From an uncultured Butyricimonas sp. (GTDB lineage: Bacteria > Bacteroidota > Bacteroidia > Bacteroidales > Marinifilaceae), in assembly GCA_944321845.1 (NCBI GenBank), contig CALUMT010000004.1, forward strand, positions 16,333 to 80,332: a DNA stretch of 64,000 nucleotides, in the 5' to 3' direction. A program made the position numbers and the translations under genes. The notes beneath the pieces are model-generated. The model made no database searches. It was given only the letters and a program-made list of their open reading frames with translations, and had not been told where the DNA came from. This document shows positions 36,558 through 45,918 of the stretch, one piece after another; the stretch's first letter is position 1; every line of letters starts with the position of its first letter.

Positions 36558-37846
36558 GTATACGTGTATTAATGTTCGGTTGGGAATTTCCCCCTCATAT
36601 CGCCGGAGGATTAGGAACGGCCTGCTATGGTTTGACCAAAGGGCTTGCCAATCACGATATACAGATATTATTCGTGATGCCCAAAGCCGGTGGCGATGAA
36701 GATCAAAGTGCCGTGCGAATAATCAATGCCAGCGACGTTGAAATGTTGGAACACATACCCGGGCAAAATATCCGATGGGAGAATGTAAATTTCATGGAAA
36801 TTTCATCTAACCTGGTTCCATACATGACACCTGATGTATTCGAGAAAGCCGTACAAGAATCTATCTGCACGAAAGAAAATACAGACAAGATCTCTTTCAC
36901 GAACAAGTATCAATTCTCCGGTAAATACGGGACAAATCTTATGGAGGAAGTCGCCCGATACGCTATGATTGCCGGAACGATTGCATCACAACAACAATTT
37001 GATATAATTCACGCGCATGATTGGTTAACCTACACGGCTGGAGTCGTGGCCAAACAAATATCCGGGAAACCTTTGGTTATACACGTGCACGCTACTGAAT
37101 TTGATCGTAGTGGAGAAAATGTAAATCAACAGGTATACGACATCGAACGTTTCGGAATGGAAAACGCAGACCGGGTGATTACGGTAAGTAATCTCACACG
37201 TAATATCGTAATTAACCGTTACGGCATTAATCCGGCTAAAGTCATCACCGTACATAATGCAGTTGATTTTCAACCAGGAAACTCCGGAAAGGAGGAACGG
37301 CCGCTGAAAGAAAAAATCGTTACTTTTTTAGGCAGAATCACTTATCAAAAAGGCCCGGAATATTTTATTGAAGCGGCTTATAAAGTATTAAAAAAATACC
37401 CGAATGTCCGTTTCGTCATGGCTGGCAGCGGCGATATGCTCGGTAAATCCATTCGCCGAGTCGCACAACTAAAGATGGCAACCCGCTTTCACTTCACCGG
37501 TTTCTTAAAAGGAGACGATGTACAGCGAATGTTCCGTTACAGTGATGTCTATGTGATGCCTTCCGTATCGGAACCTTTCGGGATATCACCATTAGAGGCC
37601 ATGCGCACGGGAGTTCCCTCTATCATTTCCAAACAATCTGGAGTCGCAGAAGTCTTAAAACACTCCATTAAAGTGGATTATTGGGACGTAGACGCTCTCG
37701 CTGATGCCATTTACGCCTTACTCAGTTATCCCGCTTTGTCTAAAGTGGTCGGTGAGGCTGGACAAGAAGAAGTAAATAACTTAAAATGGGATAATGCAGC
37801 TATAAAAATCAAGCACATTTACGAGGAAGTAATTCATAATAATTAA
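36554..37846 (+). CDS. Glycosyltransferase family 4 (glycogen-associated)
   Basis: 430 residues, GT-B fold. The N-terminal FGWEFPPHIAGGLGTACYGL resembles the substrate-binding loop of glycogen synthases; the C-terminal half has GRITYQKGPEYFIEA and the E-x7-E motif in EPFGISPLEA. It probably extends alpha-glucan or makes a primer; donor not decidable. It overlaps the debranching enzyme gene by 4 bp. The window has no glgC, so an ADP-glucose route is not evident. Confidence 0.85.
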   Translation: MSIRVLMFGWEFPPHIAGGLGTACYGLTKGLANHDIQILFVMPKAGGDEDQSAVRIINASDVEMLEHIPGQNIRWENVNFMEISSNLVPYMTPDVFEKAVQESICTKENTDKISFTNKYQFSGKYGTNLMEEVARYAMIAGTIASQQQFDIIHAHDWLTYTAGVVAKQISGKPLVIHVHATEFDRSGENVNQQVYDIERFGMENADRVITVSNLTRNIVINRYGINPAKVITVHNAVDFQPGNSGKEERPLKEKIVTFLGRITYQKGPEYFIEAAYKVLKKYPNVRFVMAGSGDMLGKSIRRVAQLKMATRFHFTGFLKGDDVQRMFRYSDVYVMPSVSEPFGISPLEAMRTGVPSIISKQSGVAEVLKHSIKVDYWDVDALADAIYALLSYPALSKVVGEAGQEEVNNLKWDNAAIKIKHIYEEVIHNN

Positions 37847-37890
37847 CCTGAAGCTCTAAAATACCAGGGTTTCGCAATCATCACATACGA

Positions 37891-39135
37891 ATGAAAAAGA
37901 CAATTTGCTTTTATTTTCAAGTTCACCAGCCCATCCGGCTTAGAAAATATCGTTTCTTCGATATGGGGAAACGACACGATTATTTTGATGATTACACCAA
38001 TGCTGCCACAATTAAACGTATCTCAGAGCATTGTTCCCCCATGAACCAATTATTACTTGAATTGATACATCAATACGAGGGACGCTTTAAGGTAAGTTTT
38101 TCTATATCCGGCTCTGCCTTGGAACAACTGGAGTTACACAGCCCCGAATCCATCAAGAGTTTCCAGGAATTAGCCAAGACTGGATGCGTGGAATTCCTGG
38201 CAGAAACCTATTACCATACCTTGGCCTCTCTTTCCGATACGGATGAGTTCGAGAACCAGGTAAAACAACATGTGCAGAAAATGCAGGAACTGTTCGGACA
38301 AACGCCAACAGTTTTGAGAAATTCATCCCTTATCTATTCCGATGAAATAGGAGAAAGAGTTGCCCGCATGGGATTCAAAGGTATGTTGACAGATGGAGCC
38401 AAACACGTTTTAGGCTGGAAAAGTCCTAATTTCCTATATACGAATGCCATTAATCCCAAATTAAAATTATTGCTAAAAAATGCCCGTCTCAGCGACGATA
38501 TCACGTTACATTTCGCGGACAAAACATGGAGCGAATGGCCTCTCACGGCTGAAAAATACGCGGATTGGTTGCAAGGCAGCACAGCAAAAAGCGAAATTGT
38601 CAACCTGTTCATGAATTACGAGACATTCGGCGAATACTTATCCGCAGACTCCGGGATTTTCGACTTCATGCGTTATTTGCCCCAGGAACTCTTTGCACGT
38701 GACGAATTTGAATTCTTAACTCCCAGCGAAGTTATCCAAAAACATCAGCCCATAGCTCCGTTACATATTCCATACCCCATCTCTTGGGTTGATGAAGAAC
38801 GGGATATCACCTCCTGGCTGGGTAACGAACTGCAAACAGAAGCATTCGAAGAATTGTATAAAATTCAAGCAAAAGTCAAATCGTTGGACAGCAAAAGCCT
38901 GAAGAAAGACTATGAACGTCTACAGGCCAGTGAACATTTTTACTACATGCGGACCAAGTTATTCACGAACAACGAAGTCCGTCGTAACGTATCTCCTTAC
39001 GAATCTCCTTACGAGGCATTTATCAATTACATGAACGTATTGAGCGATTTCACCTGCCAGGTCGAAGAAGCGTTAAAGGAACAAAACACAAAATCAAGGA
39101 AAAATGACACTCATCCCCAAAAGGGAAACAAATAA
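37891..39135 (+). CDS. GH57 alpha-glucan hydrolase/transferase
   Basis: 414 residues, GH57 family. The N-terminal ICFYFQVHQPIRL motif, and the probable nucleophile Glu in NYETFGEYL near residue 250, match alpha-amylase-like GH57 members. No signal peptide, so it acts on intracellular glycogen or maltodextrin. The C-terminal ~60 residues are lysine-rich and probably unstructured. It sits between the GT4 and synthase/phosphorylase genes in the operon. Confidence 0.88.
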   Translation: MKKTICFYFQVHQPIRLRKYRFFDMGKRHDYFDDYTNAATIKRISEHCSPMNQLLLELIHQYEGRFKVSFSISGSALEQLELHSPESIKSFQELAKTGCVEFLAETYYHTLASLSDTDEFENQVKQHVQKMQELFGQTPTVLRNSSLIYSDEIGERVARMGFKGMLTDGAKHVLGWKSPNFLYTNAINPKLKLLLKNARLSDDITLHFADKTWSEWPLTAEKYADWLQGSTAKSEIVNLFMNYETFGEYLSADSGIFDFMRYLPQELFARDEFEFLTPSEVIQKHQPIAPLHIPYPISWVDEERDITSWLGNELQTEAFEELYKIQAKVKSLDSKSLKKDYERLQASEHFYYMRTKLFTNNEVRRNVSPYESPYEAFINYMNVLSDFTCQVEEALKEQNTKSRKNDTHPQKGNK

Positions 39136-39152
39136 TATTAATCATTAAAATC

Positions 39153-42100
39153 ATGACGGAAAACAATATAAAACTCCCACCCTACTTATTTGAGGTCAGT
39201 TGGGAAGTATGTAACAAAGTCGGAGGCATACACACGGTAATTGCTTCCAAAATTTTAAGTATACAGCAGCAATTCAAACAGAATTACATCCTTATAGGTC
39301 CGGATATCTGGAGAAATAAGACACCTAACCCCGAATTTTCAGAGGATCCCTATCTCTTCAAATCCTGGCAAAACCAATTGCAACAGGAAGGTCTGCAAGT
39401 TAAGATCGGCCACTGGAATGTCACGGGATCTCCCATCGCCTTACTTGTTGATTTTAGTCCGTTTATTGCCCAAAAAGACCAAATATTAACCTCTTTTTGG
39501 GACCAATTCCGGGTAGATTCCTTAAGTGGGCAATGGGATTACATTGAACCGTTTCTTTTTGGTTTTGCCGCGGGTAAGGTAATCGAAAGTTTCGTTCATT
39601 TCCATGCCATAACCCGACATCCGTTAATCGCCCAATTCCACGAATGGATGACAGGGAGCGGACTCTTGTACCTGGAGCAACATGTACCACAAATCGGACG
39701 TGTATTCACCACGCATGCAACCGTATTGGGACGTTGTATCGCCGGCAACAGTCTGCGCCTATACGAGCACTTGCAACAATACAATCCCATGGAAGTTGCC
39801 CACAGGTTCAACATCGTGGCCAAACAATCGCTGGAAAGTAAAGCCGCGGAACACGCCGACAGTTTCACCACGGTAAGTGAAATCACGGCCCAGGAATGTC
39901 AATATTTCCTGGGGAAGAAAGTCGATATGGTGACTCCCAACGGTTTCGAGAACAATTTGGTCCCCGAGAATAACAATTACACGGAACAACGCCAACAATC
40001 GAAGAAGCTACTACTTGACATCGCCCGGACCTACACGGGACAGGAAATTGCCGAGGACGCTTTCATGGTAGGTATTAGCGGACGTTACGAATTTCGCAAC
40101 AAGGGGATTGACATCTTTATCGATGCTCTAGGGCAATTGAAGGAAAACAATTCCAGCAAACGTGATATTCTGGCCTTCTTTTTCATTCCAGCGGGCCATC
40201 AGCCCCGTCGTCCACAACTGCCATCCTGCACGACCCACGAATTATCCGATCCTGCACAGGATCCCATATTGAACAGACTAAAAGAACGACACCTGCTCGA
40301 TGAACACAGCCCGTTGAAGATCATCTATTGCCCGAGCTACCTGAACGGTTCTGACGGGGTATTCAATCAACCTTATTATAACATCCTCTGTGGACTAGAT
40401 CTTACCGTATTCCCATCCTACTACGAACCCTGGGGATACACTCCACTGGAAAGTCTTGCATTCAAGATACCCACGATAACCACTTCACTAACCGGTTTCG
40501 GGCTATGGGTAGATACCCACTACTCGAAAAAACATCCCGGGATCAAAGTCATACCCCGAAATGACAATAATCAGGAAGAGGTCGTCACGGCCATCAAAGA
40601 AGGTATCGAACAAATAGCTTCTCTATCCTTGGAACAATATACCCAGGTACAAGAAAACGCACGGGAAATTTCCCAAATCGCCTTGTGGGAGAAATTAGTA
40701 TCTTATTACCAGGAAGCATACCGCACCGCACTACACAAGGTAAAAGAACGTGTCAAGGACATGCCTGCATCCAGAAATATCACCTGGACCTATATCGAGA
40801 AAAAAAATGCCACCAACAAACCAAACTGGCAAAGTATCATTATCCATCGGTCCATCCCCAAGAAGTTACAGGCCCTGGAGGAATTAAGCGAAAATCTTTG
40901 GTGGTGCTGGCACGAGGGAGCCTCTAGACTGTTCAAAAACATTGATTTGCCACGCTGGCAAGCCGTAAAGCATAATCCGATAGAATTACTGAATCAAATC
41001 TCACTTGAGCGCTACAAGGAACTGGAAAATGACCAGAATTTCATCAACAGCCTGCAATTTGTACATGGACGCTTCAAAAAGTACATGGAAAGTAAAAAGA
41101 ATATGTCCAAACCTTCCATCGCCTATTTCAGCATGGAATACGGGCTGCATTCTTCTCTCAAGATCTATTCCGGTGGATTAGGAGTTTTGGCGGGCGATTA
41201 TTTGAAAGAAGCCAGTGACACTTGTACCCACATCACCGGTATCGGACTGTTATACAGGTACGGTTATTTCACGCAGAAATTCTCTGCCACGGGTAATCAA
41301 GAGGCATTTTATGAAGCACAAGATTTCTCCAAGCTTCCCATTACCCCCGTGAAAAACAAAGACGGCAATTGGCTGACCCTAACATTGGCTTTCCCGGGAC
41401 GTAATGTCCACGTGCGGGTCTGGAGAGTGGATGTCGGAAGGATCGAACTGTATCTTCTGGATACCGATTTCGAGGAAAACCGCGAAGAAGACCGCTCGAT
41501 CACGCACTACCTTTACGGGGGCGACTGGGAAAACCGCCTGAAACAGGAAATTCTATTAGGCTGTGGCGGTATACAGGCACTACAACTTTTGGGAATCCAA
41601 GCCGACATCTACCACTACAACGAGGGACATGCCGCCTTTGCCGCACTGGAACGCTTGAAAGGATACGTGGAGAATGAACACTTATCGTTCTTCGAAGCCC
41701 TGGAAGTGGTCAAAGCCTCTTCCCTGTTCACGACCCACACCCCGGTTCCTGCCGGACACGATACGTTCTCTGAAGATTTCATGAGGAAATATTTCTCCCA
41801 TTTCCAGGATAGTCTGAAAATCACCTGGGAACAATTCATGGCCTTAGGTCGAATCAATAACGACCCGAACGAGAAATTCTCCATGAGTTTTCTCGCCGCC
41901 AACCTGTCTCAAGAAATCAACGGGGTAAGCCAGTTACATGGCAAGGTATCCCGGGAAATCTTCAAGGATCTATGGCCGGGCTACCTGCCGGAAGAACTGC
42001 ACATCGGCTACGTGACCAACGGGGTTCATTATCCGACATGGACCGCTCCGGAATGGAAAGCCATCGAGGCCCCTCTATTCGGGGAAGCATTCCAAAACCA

Positions 42101-43340
42101 TCATTACGACACTTCCTGTTTTGAGAACATATATAAGGTGAGCGACCAAACGATAAACGATGTCCGCAATATCCTGCGCCAACGCCTGATCCGGCACGTC
42201 AAATCCCGGCTGGCGGATGAAAAGAGTACCGCCTATTTCACCCCGTGGGAACTGGTGAAAATACAGGACAAACTGCGAGACAACATCCTGACCTTCGGGT
42301 TTGCCCGCCGATTCGCCACCTACAAGCGAGCCCATCTGCTATTCACCAACCTCGAACGGTTAGACAAGATCGTGAATAACCCGGAGCGCCCCGTGCAATT
42401 TATCTTTGCCGGCAAGGCCCACCCCGCAGACCAAGCCGGGCAAGACCTGATAAAACGCATCGTCGAGATTTCCAAGTACCCGCAATTCCTCGGGAAAATC
42501 ATATTCCTCCCGAATTACGACATGGAACTCGCCCGCCACATGATACAGGGAGTCGATGTCTGGATGAATACCCCGACCCGACTCCAGGAAGCCTCCGGGA
42601 CCAGCGGTGAAAAAGCGGTCATGAACGGAGTTCTACACTTCAGCGTTCTCGACGGATGGTGGGTTGAGGGTTACCAGAAGGACGCGGGATGGGCAATCCC
42701 TATGGAGGCGGCTTACCAGCGGACCGATTTTCAGAATGAACTGGACGCCGAACTCATTTACAACCTTATCGAGGACGAGATTGCCCCGGCATTCTACGAG
42801 AGAAACTCCTCGGAAATATCCAGCCGCTGGGCCGGTTACATCAAAAACACGATAGCGAAAGTGGCCTGCCATTTCACCACGAACCGGATGCTGAATGATT
42901 ACCTTCAAAAATTCTACACGCCGATGGCACAGCGCTTTGCTTCCTTGTGCAATAATCACTTCGAACAAGCGATTCAATTGGCCGAATGGAAAAACAAAAT
43001 CAACCGGGAATGGGAGAACATACATAAAACCAATATGATTATTCCCCAGATGAATTTTATCACGATTGGCAAGTCATATCACGGGCAAATAGAACTGGAA
43101 ATCGGGGAATTGTCCATTGAAGACGTGGGTGTAGAACTGGTCATCTATCGTAAAAAGGATGGCAACACCGAAATCATGACCCACGAATTCATCCCTCAAT
43201 CCTTTGAAAACGGGAAAGCCACCTATTCGCTCGACGTCATCGCCAAAGACCCGGGCATATTCCAGGTTGGACTGCGGGTATTCCCCAAGAATCCCCTACT
43301 CCCGCACAGGCAAGACTTTGCGCTCGTGAAATGGTTATAA
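39153..43340 (+). CDS. Bifunctional glycogen synthase (GT3) / alpha-glucan phosphorylase (GT35) fusion
   Basis: 1395 residues. Residues 1-545 form a eukaryote-type GT3 glycogen synthase: FEVSWEVCNKVGGIHTVI at the start and E425-x7-E433 in EPWGYTPLES. Residues ~560-1395 form an alpha-glucan phosphorylase of the short archaeal/bacterial type: LSENLWWCWH, STEYGLHSSLKIYSGGLGVLAGD-like region, and the PLP lysine K1154 in GEKAVMNG within EASGTSGEK. One chain thus carries both the polymerising and the phosphorolytic activities. The fusion frame is continuous, with no sign of a frameshift. GT3 enzymes normally use UDP-glucose. Confidence 0.93.
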   Translation: MTENNIKLPPYLFEVSWEVCNKVGGIHTVIASKILSIQQQFKQNYILIGPDIWRNKTPNPEFSEDPYLFKSWQNQLQQEGLQVKIGHWNVTGSPIALLVDFSPFIAQKDQILTSFWDQFRVDSLSGQWDYIEPFLFGFAAGKVIESFVHFHAITRHPLIAQFHEWMTGSGLLYLEQHVPQIGRVFTTHATVLGRCIAGNSLRLYEHLQQYNPMEVAHRFNIVAKQSLESKAAEHADSFTTVSEITAQECQYFLGKKVDMVTPNGFENNLVPENNNYTEQRQQSKKLLLDIARTYTGQEIAEDAFMVGISGRYEFRNKGIDIFIDALGQLKENNSSKRDILAFFFIPAGHQPRRPQLPSCTTHELSDPAQDPILNRLKERHLLDEHSPLKIIYCPSYLNGSDGVFNQPYYNILCGLDLTVFPSYYEPWGYTPLESLAFKIPTITTSLTGFGLWVDTHYSKKHPGIKVIPRNDNNQEEVVTAIKEGIEQIASLSLEQYTQVQENAREISQIALWEKLVSYYQEAYRTALHKVKERVKDMPASRNITWTYIEKKNATNKPNWQSIIIHRSIPKKLQALEELSENLWWCWHEGASRLFKNIDLPRWQAVKHNPIELLNQISLERYKELENDQNFINSLQFVHGRFKKYMESKKNMSKPSIAYFSMEYGLHSSLKIYSGGLGVLAGDYLKEASDTCTHITGIGLLYRYGYFTQKFSATGNQEAFYEAQDFSKLPITPVKNKDGNWLTLTLAFPGRNVHVRVWRVDVGRIELYLLDTDFEENREEDRSITHYLYGGDWENRLKQEILLGCGGIQALQLLGIQADIYHYNEGHAAFAALERLKGYVENEHLSFFEALEVVKASSLFTTHTPVPAGHDTFSEDFMRKYFSHFQDSLKITWEQFMALGRINNDPNEKFSMSFLAANLSQEINGVSQLHGKVSREIFKDLWPGYLPEELHIGYVTNGVHYPTWTAPEWKAIEAPLFGEAFQNHHYDTSCFENIYKVSDQTINDVRNILRQRLIRHVKSRLADEKSTAYFTPWELVKIQDKLRDNILTFGFARRFATYKRAHLLFTNLERLDKIVNNPERPVQFIFAGKAHPADQAGQDLIKRIVEISKYPQFLGKIIFLPNYDMELARHMIQGVDVWMNTPTRLQEASGTSGEKAVMNGVLHFSVLDGWWVEGYQKDAGWAIPMEAAYQRTDFQNELDAELIYNLIEDEIAPAFYERNSSEISSRWAGYIKNTIAKVACHFTTNRMLNDYLQKFYTPMAQRFASLCNNHFEQAIQLAEWKNKINREWENIHKTNMIIPQMNFITIGKSYHGQIELEIGELSIEDVGVELVIYRKKDGNTEIMTHEFIPQSFENGKATYSLDVIAKDPGIFQVGLRVFPKNPLLPHRQDFALVKWL

Positions 43341-43344
43341 CCCA

Positions 43345-43384
43345 ATAAAAATAAAAACCGGCAAATGCCGGTTTTTATTTTTAT
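43345..43384. terminator. Bidirectional terminator between glycogen operon and hbd
   Basis: A perfect 19-bp stem (43345-43363 with 43366-43384), core CCGGCA/TGCCGG, tiny loop, with A-rich 5' and T-rich 3' arms, so it yields a U-tract on both strands. It lies 4 bp after the phosphorylase stop and 14 bp before the hbd stop. Confidence 0.95.
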
Positions 43385-43398
43385 CTCGATCCAATCCC

Positions 43399-44244
43399 TT
43401 ATTTCCGGTAATCGTAAAAACCGATACCCGTTTTCCGCCCGAGCAGATTTGCACGGACCATCTTACGCAACAAGGGGTGAGGACGATACTTGGAATCGCC
43501 GAACTCGTGATACAGCACCTCCATAATGGCCAGACACACGTCCAAACCGATCAAATCCCCCAAGGCCAAAGGTCCCATCGGGTGGTTTGCTCCCAGTTTC
43601 ATAGCCTCATCGATTTCCTCCTTCGTGGCCACGCCATCAGCGTAAATTCCGATACCCTCGTTTACCATCGGGATCAATATCCGGTTCACCACGAATCCCG
43701 GGGCCTCGTTCACGCTCACCGGAGTCTTTCCGATTTCCGCGGCAAGAGCCATAATCTTATCATGAACCTCGGGAGAAGTCAACTGTCCCTTGATAACCTC
43801 TACCAGCTTCATCATCGGTACCGGATTAAAGAAGTGCATACCGATCACTTTCTCCGGCCGGCTTGTCACGGCAGCAATTTCCGTGATAGACAAGGAAGAC
43901 GTATTCGTGGCCAGAATAGCCTCCGGCTTGCAGATACCATCCAGCAACTTGAAAATCTCATTCTTCGTGGCCATATCCTCTGCCACAACCTCGATTACCA
44001 GATCCGCGTCCTTACAGTCCTCATACGCCATCGTATCCTGAATCCGAGCGATAATAGCGTCTTTTTGAGCGGCTTCCATCTTTCCTTTCTCCACCATCTT
44101 GGAAAGACTCTTGTCGATAGCCTTGTGGGCTTTGGCCAATGAAGCCTCGGAACGCCCCTTTAACAATACATCATGACCAGCCTGGGCGAACGTTTGCGCG
44201 ATGCCGTTCCCCATCGTACCTGTACCTACAACACAAATTTTCAT
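43399..44244 (-). CDS. hbd: 3-hydroxybutyryl-CoA dehydrogenase
   Basis: About 281 residues. NAD-binding [12 protein letters not shown] at the very N terminus, catalytic His in [17 protein letters not shown], and C-terminal [13 protein letters not shown]. It reduces acetoacetyl-CoA to 3-hydroxybutyryl-CoA in butyrate synthesis. I chose ATG 44244 (MKICVVG); a frame from a TTG at 44253 adds three residues before the nucleotide-binding fold and is unlikely. It follows crt in a two-gene operon. Confidence 0.95.
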   Translation of the reverse strand: MKICVVGTGTMGNGIAQTFAQAGHDVLLKGRSEASLAKAHKAIDKSLSKMVEKGKMEAAQKDAIIARIQDTMAYEDCKDADLVIEVVAEDMATKNEIFKLLDGICKPEAILATNTSSLSITEIAAVTSRPEKVIGMHFFNPVPMMKLVEVIKGQLTSPEVHDKIMALAAEIGKTPVSVNEAPGFVVNRILIPMVNEGIGIYADGVATKEEIDEAMKLGANHPMGPLALGDLIGLDVCLAIMEVLYHEFGDSKYRPHPLLRKMVRANLLGRKTGIGFYDYRK

Positions 44245-44277
44245 AACATTCAAATTTTATTTTATAAACATCATTCA

Positions 44278-45057
44278 CTATCTCTTTTTAAACTCGGCCG
44301 GACGTTTTCCCAGGAAAGCCTGCATCCCCTCCTTCTGGTCCTCCGTCGCGAAACACAACCCGAACAAATCCGCCTCGATGGAAATCCCCGTCTCCACGTC
44401 AGTCTCTATTCCCCGGTTAATCGCCTGCTTGGCGTAACGGACAGCCAACGGGGCCTTGGAAGCAATCTTCCGGGCCAAAGCCATACACTCGTCCATCAAC
44501 TTCTCCGGTTCCACCACCTTGTTCACCAGACCGATACGGCAAGCCTCCTCGGCGGGAATAATATCCGCCGTGTAAATCAACTCCTTGGCCTTTCCTACAC
44601 CCACGATACGCGGCAAACGTTGCGTCCCGGAAAAACCTGGCGTAATGCCCAAACCGACTTCCGGCTGACCGAACTTAGCCTTCACCGAAGCCACCCGGAT
44701 ATCACAAGCCATGGCCAACTCGCATCCACCCCCCAAAGCAAAACCGTTCACCGCCGCGATAACCACCTTGTTCAGCAACTCAATTTTGCGGAAAACAGCC
44801 GCCCCCAGCTCCCCGAAAGCCTTTCCCTCCGCGGCATTCATCGTGCTCATCTGTGCGATATCCGCACCGGCCACGAAAGCCCGGCCTTCACCCGTCAGAA
44901 TAACCACATCAATACTATCATCTTTCCCGATCTCCGTGAACACCTCATCCAATTCCCGTAATACCACCGTATTCAAGGCATTCAATGCCTCCGGATTATT
45001 AATGCTCACCCGGCAAATGTTTTCCACTCGCTCAACGAGTAATTTCGTGTATTCCAT
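44278..45057 (-). CDS. crt: Crotonase (3-hydroxybutyryl-CoA dehydratase / enoyl-CoA hydratase)
   Basis: 259 residues. Crotonase fold with oxyanion-hole AGADIAQM and NGFALGGGCELAMACD (first catalytic Glu), then GQPEVGLG (second catalytic Glu). It dehydrates 3-hydroxybutyryl-CoA to crotonyl-CoA. With hbd it links acetoacetyl-CoA to the crotonyl-CoA pool also fed by lysine. No thiolase gene lies here. It is transcribed from a promoter that faces the marC promoter. Confidence 0.94.
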   Translation of the reverse strand: MEYTKLLVERVENICRVSINNPEALNALNTVVLRELDEVFTEIGKDDSIDVVILTGEGRAFVAGADIAQMSTMNAAEGKAFGELGAAVFRKIELLNKVVIAAVNGFALGGGCELAMACDIRVASVKAKFGQPEVGLGITPGFSGTQRLPRIVGVGKAKELIYTADIIPAEEACRIGLVNKVVEPEKLMDECMALARKIASKAPLAVRYAKQAINRGIETDVETGISIEADLFGLCFATEDQKEGMQAFLGKRPAEFKKR

Positions 45058-45082
45058 AATTTATTCCTAATTTATATTTCAT

Positions 45083-45113
45083 TTTGACAGCAATAACGGT
45101 TTGCTTATCTTTG
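45083..45113 (+). promoter_or_regulatory. Promoter of marC
   Basis: -33 TTTG (45083-45086), 19-bp spacer, -7 TATCTTTG (45106-45113), both exact. Predicted start near 45120, inside the opposing crt promoter. Confidence 0.78.
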
Positions 45114-45116
45114 TGT

Positions 45117-45149
45117 CAAAATTAGTATTTTAATCGAGATAAAACCAAA
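45117..45149 (-). promoter_or_regulatory. Promoter of crt-hbd
   Basis: Minus strand: -33 TTTG (45146-45149), 21-bp spacer, -7 TAATTTTG (45117-45124). Predicted start near 45110, inside the -7 box of the marC promoter, so the two promoters face each other 3 bp apart. Confidence 0.65.
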
Positions 45150-45157
45150 CATTCAAT

Positions 45158-45754
45158 ATGAGTTTTTCAGAACTTAGTCTTCAGGAAATAGCCAGTGCCT
45201 TCATGGTACTCTTTGCGGTCATCGACATCACGGGAGCGGAACCCATCATCTACGACCTCCAGAAAAACGGGAAAAAAATCAGCGCCCTAAAAGTGGCATT
45301 AGCCTCTTTCGCCTTGCTACTGGGCTTCTTGTATGCCGGCGACATGCTGCTCGAGCTCTTCAGCGTGGATATATCCTCCTTCGCCGTGGCCGGTTCTCTC
45401 GTCATCTTCCTGCTGGCCGTGGAAATGATATTCGGAATCCTCATATTTAAAAATGACGGTCCCAAGGACGCCGCCACGATTATTCCTCTCGTATTCCCGC
45501 TCATCGTGGGAGCCGGTACCCTGACCACCATCCTGTCCCTCCGGGCAGAATTCCACACCATAAACATCATCATCGCCTTGCTCCTGAACACCATCGTCGT
45601 TTACCTCGTCGTGAAAAACGTGCACATCATCGAGAAAGTATTCGGCAAAGGAGGCGTCTACATCCTGCGTAAATTCTTGGGTATCATCCTACTGGCCATT
45701 TCCGTCAAACTTTTCACCAGCAACCTGACCTCACTAATCGAAATCTTCCAATAA
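45158..45754 (+). CDS. marC: MarC family (UPF0056) integral membrane protein
   Basis: 198 residues with six hydrophobic segments and the family pattern AFMVLFAVIDITGAEPII near the N terminus and ATIIPLVFPLIVGAGTLTTI in the middle. MarC-type proteins are inner-membrane proteins of uncertain transport function; an early link to multiple antibiotic resistance was not upheld. Monocistronic, divergent from crt-hbd. Confidence 0.85.
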   Translation: MSFSELSLQEIASAFMVLFAVIDITGAEPIIYDLQKNGKKISALKVALASFALLLGFLYAGDMLLELFSVDISSFAVAGSLVIFLLAVEMIFGILIFKNDGPKDAATIIPLVFPLIVGAGTLTTILSLRAEFHTINIIIALLLNTIVVYLVVKNVHIIEKVFGKGGVYILRKFLGIILLAISVKLFTSNLTSLIEIFQ

Positions 45755-45842
45755 CTACACCTTCCTTCCATCTTCTATCTCCAGAAGCCCCACTCCCTAC
45801 AAACAGATCATTTGCCGTTCACCTCCTGATCACCTTCTGGTT

Positions 45843-45865
45843 CATTCGCCCCGGAACAGCGAATG
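45843..45865. repeat. Short hairpin in the marC-araC convergent spacer
   Basis: CATTCGC (45843-45849) pairs with GCGAATG (45859-45865) around 9 nt. No T-run on either strand; it may end transcripts from both convergent genes. Confidence 0.35.
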
Positions 45866-45918
45866 ACGAAGAAAGGAAGGATGATGAAAGAAAGCTGGCC
45901 ACGAACCGGAGATAATTC

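Noticed and set aside
44173-44961. Long plus-strand ORF (262 codons) opposite crt and hbd
   Set aside because: It is the antisense shadow of two genes with intact catalytic motifs, and its translation is His/Arg/Ser-rich without domain features.
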